A model generated the notes under the pieces. It was not told where the DNA came from and made no database searches. It saw only the letters and a program-made list of their open reading frames with translations. Of a DNA stretch of 11,392 nucleotides, positions 8,786 to 11,392 are shown piece after piece. The DNA is from Smittium culicis. Taxonomy: Eukaryota > Kickxellomycota > Harpellomycetes > Harpellales > Legeriomycetaceae. The DNA is taken from positions 1 through 11,392 of the forward strand of contig LSSN01002691.1 of assembly GCA_001970855.1 (NCBI GenBank), given 5' to 3'. Position numbers and translations under genes: made by a program. How positions within the stretch are numbered: position 1 is the first letter of the stretch; each line of letters begins with the position of its first letter.

Positions 8786-9417
8786 ATTATTAATTTAATT
8801 ATATGGTGAAATTTATTATTATTTTTTTATATATAAATAGACATTTCTACTTTATTTAGTTTAGTAATTTTTTAATACTTTTAAATCTAATTATTATTAC
8901 TCTATCTTTATTAATATATTACCTAAAATACAGCATTCAAAGCAACAAAAATAATATCTATTTATGAAAAAATGAAAAATAATTTCTTTAGACAGATGTA
9001 TTTATAGAAAATTTTTTTTAGTAAAATTTATAGGTAGTAGTCAAGAAAGTATCCAAAGACCACTGGTGCCTCTACAATCCAAGGGGAAAAAAAGGTAAAT
9101 CTATTATCAAAAAATTTAAACGGCTCGAAAATATACTCCAAGAAAATTCACTCGTAAAGACTATAAAAGTTAAATTTACATAACCCATAAATCAAAACTC
9201 TAAGATTTAGATACAATAACCCTATAAAAATTTCTGAAATCTGAACTAAATAAGAACTGGAAAAGGATATATGGATATATGGATATATGGATAAAACTAT
9301 AAATTGACTCCGACTCAGAAGAAGATGAAAACACTATGTGAATATTTTGATAACAAAAATCAATAAAAAAACTGAAAAATGAATATATAAATAAATAAAA
9401 TGCAAAAATCAATAAAA
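8786..9417 (+). other. ORF1-ORF2 interval of the LINE remnant
   Basis: Mostly AT-rich with short broken frames. Around 9051-9095 a frame reads RPLVPLQSKGKKR then stops. At 9304-9342 an acidic run DSDSEEDENTM ends in TGA. Both could be scraps of ORF1 or the ORF2 leader, but neither is diagnostic. Confidence 0.35.
9265..9293. repeat. 8-bp tandem repeat (GGATATAT, about 3.6 copies)
   Basis: Three perfect GGATATAT units at 9265-9288 are followed by a partial GGATA. It lies just upstream of the ORF2 remnant and is probably simple slippage. Confidence 0.85.
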
Positions 9418-9613
9418 ATGATATGCTGAAATGTTCGAGGAGGCCAAAGAAAAGAAACATGGTAAATATTATTTAATCTTAAAGCTTGATTTTAAAGTGG
9501 ACATAGCATGCCTGCAAGAAATCCGTGTAAAAGAAAGTGAAATTATTTTGTGGGTAGAATTATGGGCGAAATTCCTGTATACTATCAAAAAATACTGCAA
9601 TTCTAAAAAATAA
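9418..9613 (+). pseudogene. LINE ORF2 remnant: start of the apurinic-type endonuclease
   Basis: The segment opens with ATG at 9418 and reads MIC-stop-NVRGGQ. This matches the WNVRG start of the endonuclease/exonuclease/phosphatase domain of LINEs, with TGA at 9427-9429 where Trp is expected. A frameshift near 9448-9455 leads into HGKYYLILKLDFKVD and then IACLQEIRVKESE. That is the catalytic block in which the Glu of LQE binds the metal. Reading continues to TAA at 9611-9613, and the rest of the endonuclease is absent. Domain identity is clear from the paired motifs; the copy is dead. Confidence 0.75.
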
Positions 9614-9640
9614 TCATGAAATAAAATTGTAAATTATCAA

Positions 9641-10132
9641 CGCAGTCTAAATAAACTCCTTCATAGGAAAAATAAACAATTGTGAAACAAATTATAAATA
9701 TTTAGGGTTCCTCCTTAATAAAAACGGAATAAACCAAACTGCAAATAAAGAAACGTTCTAACTAAAATAAAAAATAAATTATCTAGCCCAAAAGGAAGAA
9801 AGTTATTTATCCATGGAAAAGTGCATATAACCAATAGTATTATAATATCAAAACTGTGTTACATATCTCACTTTATACCATTCGATAAAAAATTCATTGA
9901 AATTGTAAAACGAGAAATATGCAACTATTTATTAGACGGGAAAAAAAATAAAGTGGCTTATAGTACATTAAAAAAGAGTAAAAAAAATGGATTTATGGTT
10001 CTATCGGATCTAGAATCTCAAAAAATATGTATATTTATAAAATGATTCAAAGAAAAAATGGCATTTCAGAATTCCGGAAACACGGAGCACTTTTAGTTAT
10101 TCGAAAAATCTAGGGAAATTAAAAGCCTAAAA
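9641..10132 (+). pseudogene. LINE ORF2 remnant: end of the reverse transcriptase and post-RT region
   Basis: The frame at 9681-9761 reads CETNYKYLGFLLNKNGI, the KYLGF block that follows the RT palm in LINE proteins. After loss of one base in an A run near 9789-9793 the protein resumes as KGRKLFIHGKV and ITNSIIISKLCYISHFIPFD, then REICNYLLDGKKNKVAYSTL and GFMVLSDLES. This is the usual post-RT connection region. In-frame stops are TGA 10043 and TAG 10094. The RT core (the FADD-box and palm motifs) is missing: under 70 bp separates this from the endonuclease fragment, so well over a kilobase has been deleted. Confidence 0.72.
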
Positions 10133-10640
10133 TAACGAAAAAATATTTAATTTTGATAAAAAAAAGAGTTAGCTTTTTTTTAGAAAATTACTCATTCGAT
10201 ATGGTTAGAAATAATAAAAACAGATTATATTGACGATTAAATGTGGGAAAATAAAGACTTCTTTAAAATTTGCATAAAATTTATAAAAAATTTTATACAA
10301 TCAAAGCTAAATGAAAAATAATATATTCTCTAATAAAAGAAAAAATAATTGATTTCAAAAAATTTTCAAAAAATTTTATTTATAAGAAAATGGTATATCT
10401 ATGAAATATACTATATGAAAAAACGACAGGACCATTAGATTTAAAAGAAAATCCAATATTATTGAGGTAATAAAAAATGTGCAAGATGATAGTGAGAGAA
10501 TTAAAATACTAAAGGGAATATTAACTTGCGATAGGAAAAAAAAAAAATCAAAATGACAAATACAAAAGATATCAGAGGAGGGAGTATATGGGAAAAAAAC
10601 CAAGAGCCAGCCTGAGAGATCAACAGGAAAGATCTGAGTT
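10133..10640 (+). other. Probable far 3' part of the LINE remnant
   Basis: Short coding-like runs continue on the plus strand, such as DRTIRFKRKSNIIEVI and DDSERIKILKGILTCDRKKK near 10421-10550, then scattered stops. This fits the eroded C-terminus and tail of ORF2, but no zinc-finger motif can be made out. Confidence 0.3.
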
Positions 10641-10678
10641 TATATGTTAAATCTTTTGAGTCTAACTTCAACGGCATA

Positions 10679-10709
10679 TATGTGGTAGATTTTAATATAA
10701 TACTACCTT
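10679..10709. repeat. 31-bp hairpin-forming repeat, copy 1
   Basis: Begins TATGTGGTAG and ends TACTACCTT, so GGTAG and CTACC can pair across about 12 nt. A second copy with the same 22-bp spacing between its two conserved blocks lies at 11224-11254; about 25 of 31 positions agree. Confidence 0.5.
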
Positions 10710-11223
10710 AATTTTCAGTTAATTATTTTAGTGCGATGAATTTATAAATTAAAATTTCCGAAGATAAAGTAATAAAAATAAAAACTATGATTAAGGTTTA
10801 AATTTTAATTTTTGAATTCGTGCCAGTATTTCAAAATGTTTATATTATAGATATACGATATTTAACTAATTATTACTCTTTTTTATATTTTGAAGCTTGT
10901 TTTTTTGTTAATTATTAAAACTAAGTTTAAAGCTAAAAAAATTTAAAAAAATTTTAAATAATTAATTTTTTAAAGATTTTTCCGGAGAGAGCCTCAGAAG
11001 CATTTTAGGTAGCCCTTTTTATATTCAAAAAAATTCTATATAGTTCATTTTGATTTATTTTAAATAATATTACTTGAGTTTAACTTTCTTGGTTATCATA
11101 CATGACTTTTTTTTAGTGAAAAAATTTTTTTTCTTCTTTTTATTAAAGCTCTATATTTTTTGAATAGCTGTTATTTTAAAATGTAGTTTTATTTTTAATA
11201 TTTGATAAAATCAAATACTGAAA
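10710..11223. other. AT-rich non-coding interval between the two hairpin repeats
   Basis: No coding frame is visible. A slightly G+C-richer patch at about 10980-11016 stands out from long A and T runs but matches nothing I recognise. Confidence 0.45.
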
Positions 11224-11254
11224 TATGTGGTAGTTTTACACGTACTACTACCTT
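11224..11254. repeat. 31-bp hairpin-forming repeat, copy 2
   Basis: Same outer blocks as copy 1 (TATGTGGTAG and TACTACCTT). The arms pair over six bases here, GGTAGT with ACTACC. The centre differs from copy 1 while the arms are kept. The remaining sequence to 11392 shows no gene. Confidence 0.5.
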
Positions 11255-11392
11255 TATTTACGATTAAGGATTTAATTTAGTATATAAGAAATATATACAG
11301 TTAAGCTTTTAAATCGTGATTTTGTGTTTTAGCAAATGATTATTAAAATTGAGAGAAAAAAAAAGTTTCTTATTTGTGTATTAATTGTAAAC

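Larger units (their letters stand above)
8041..10640 (+). mobile_element. Decayed LINE-type non-LTR retrotransposon
   Basis: Pieces of both LINE proteins lie in the expected order on one strand: an ORF1-like segment (8041-8785), the start of the ORF2 endonuclease (9418-9613) and the C-terminal third of ORF2 (about 9641-10132). All carry stops and frameshifts, and the reverse transcriptase catalytic core between the last two is missing. No long terminal repeats are seen, as expected for a LINE. The outer limits are estimates: the left end is where the ORF1-like frame opens and the right end is where coding-like reading fades. The element cannot move by itself. Confidence 0.65.

Noticed and set aside
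9200..9460. Phe/Ser/Ile-rich minus-strand frame
   Set aside because: It spans a simple tandem repeat and the start of the endonuclease relic on the other strand; its composition is typical of an antisense shadow.
10376..10603. Hydrophobic 75-codon minus-strand frame
   Set aside because: It is antisense to the A-rich LINE tail and has no features beyond base composition.

Overview
This is AT-rich eukaryotic nuclear DNA, by eye about three quarters A+T. It has compact genes split by short GT-AG introns (58 to 217 nt) and a long tract of decayed retrotransposon sequence. A fungus is the best fit. The evidence is a fungal-type complex I subunit, an Hst3/Hst4-type sirtuin, a secretory GH47 mannosidase and very short introns. 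An early-diverging, AT-rich lineage such as the gut-fungus group (Harpellales) is my guess from overall style, and nothing here proves it. Three protein genes can be rebuilt by joining exons; no single reading frame shows any of them whole.

Layout. (1) Positions 1-1237, minus strand: the 5' two-fifths or so of a GH47 class I alpha-1,2-mannosidase with a signal peptide, six exons including a 9-nt microexon; it runs off the left edge. (2) 1238-3147: an intergenic stretch holding a 194-bp element with TTAA ends and inverted repeats that looks like a piggyBac-type MITE, then five inverted CCAAT boxes within 166 bp upstream of the next gene. (3) 3148-5249, plus strand: a five-exon, 586-residue Hst3/Hst4-like NAD-dependent histone deacetylase with a 136-residue insertion in its catalytic core that carries an SV40-type nuclear localisation motif. 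(4) 5250-5685: a short tail-to-tail spacer. (5) 5686-6677, minus strand: a four-exon, 162-residue complex I accessory subunit of the NDUFA7 (B14.5a/NUZM) type, with three evenly spaced CCAAT boxes upstream. (6) 7144-7482: an unidentified decayed coding segment. (7) About 8041-10640: a badly decayed LINE-type non-LTR retrotransposon, with an ORF1-like part, the start of the endonuclease, and the tail of the reverse transcriptase protein but no RT core. (8) 10641-11392: non-coding, with a pair of related 31-bp hairpin-forming repeats 545 bp apart.

The three genes are unrelated housekeeping functions (N-glycan trimming, chromatin deacetylation, respiration) and do not form a pathway. I found no rRNA, tRNA, CRISPR array or obvious novel multi-gene system. 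The most notable points are the microexon, the sirtuin core insertion, the decoy splice acceptor in the complex I gene, the piggyBac-like MITE and the clustered CCAAT boxes.
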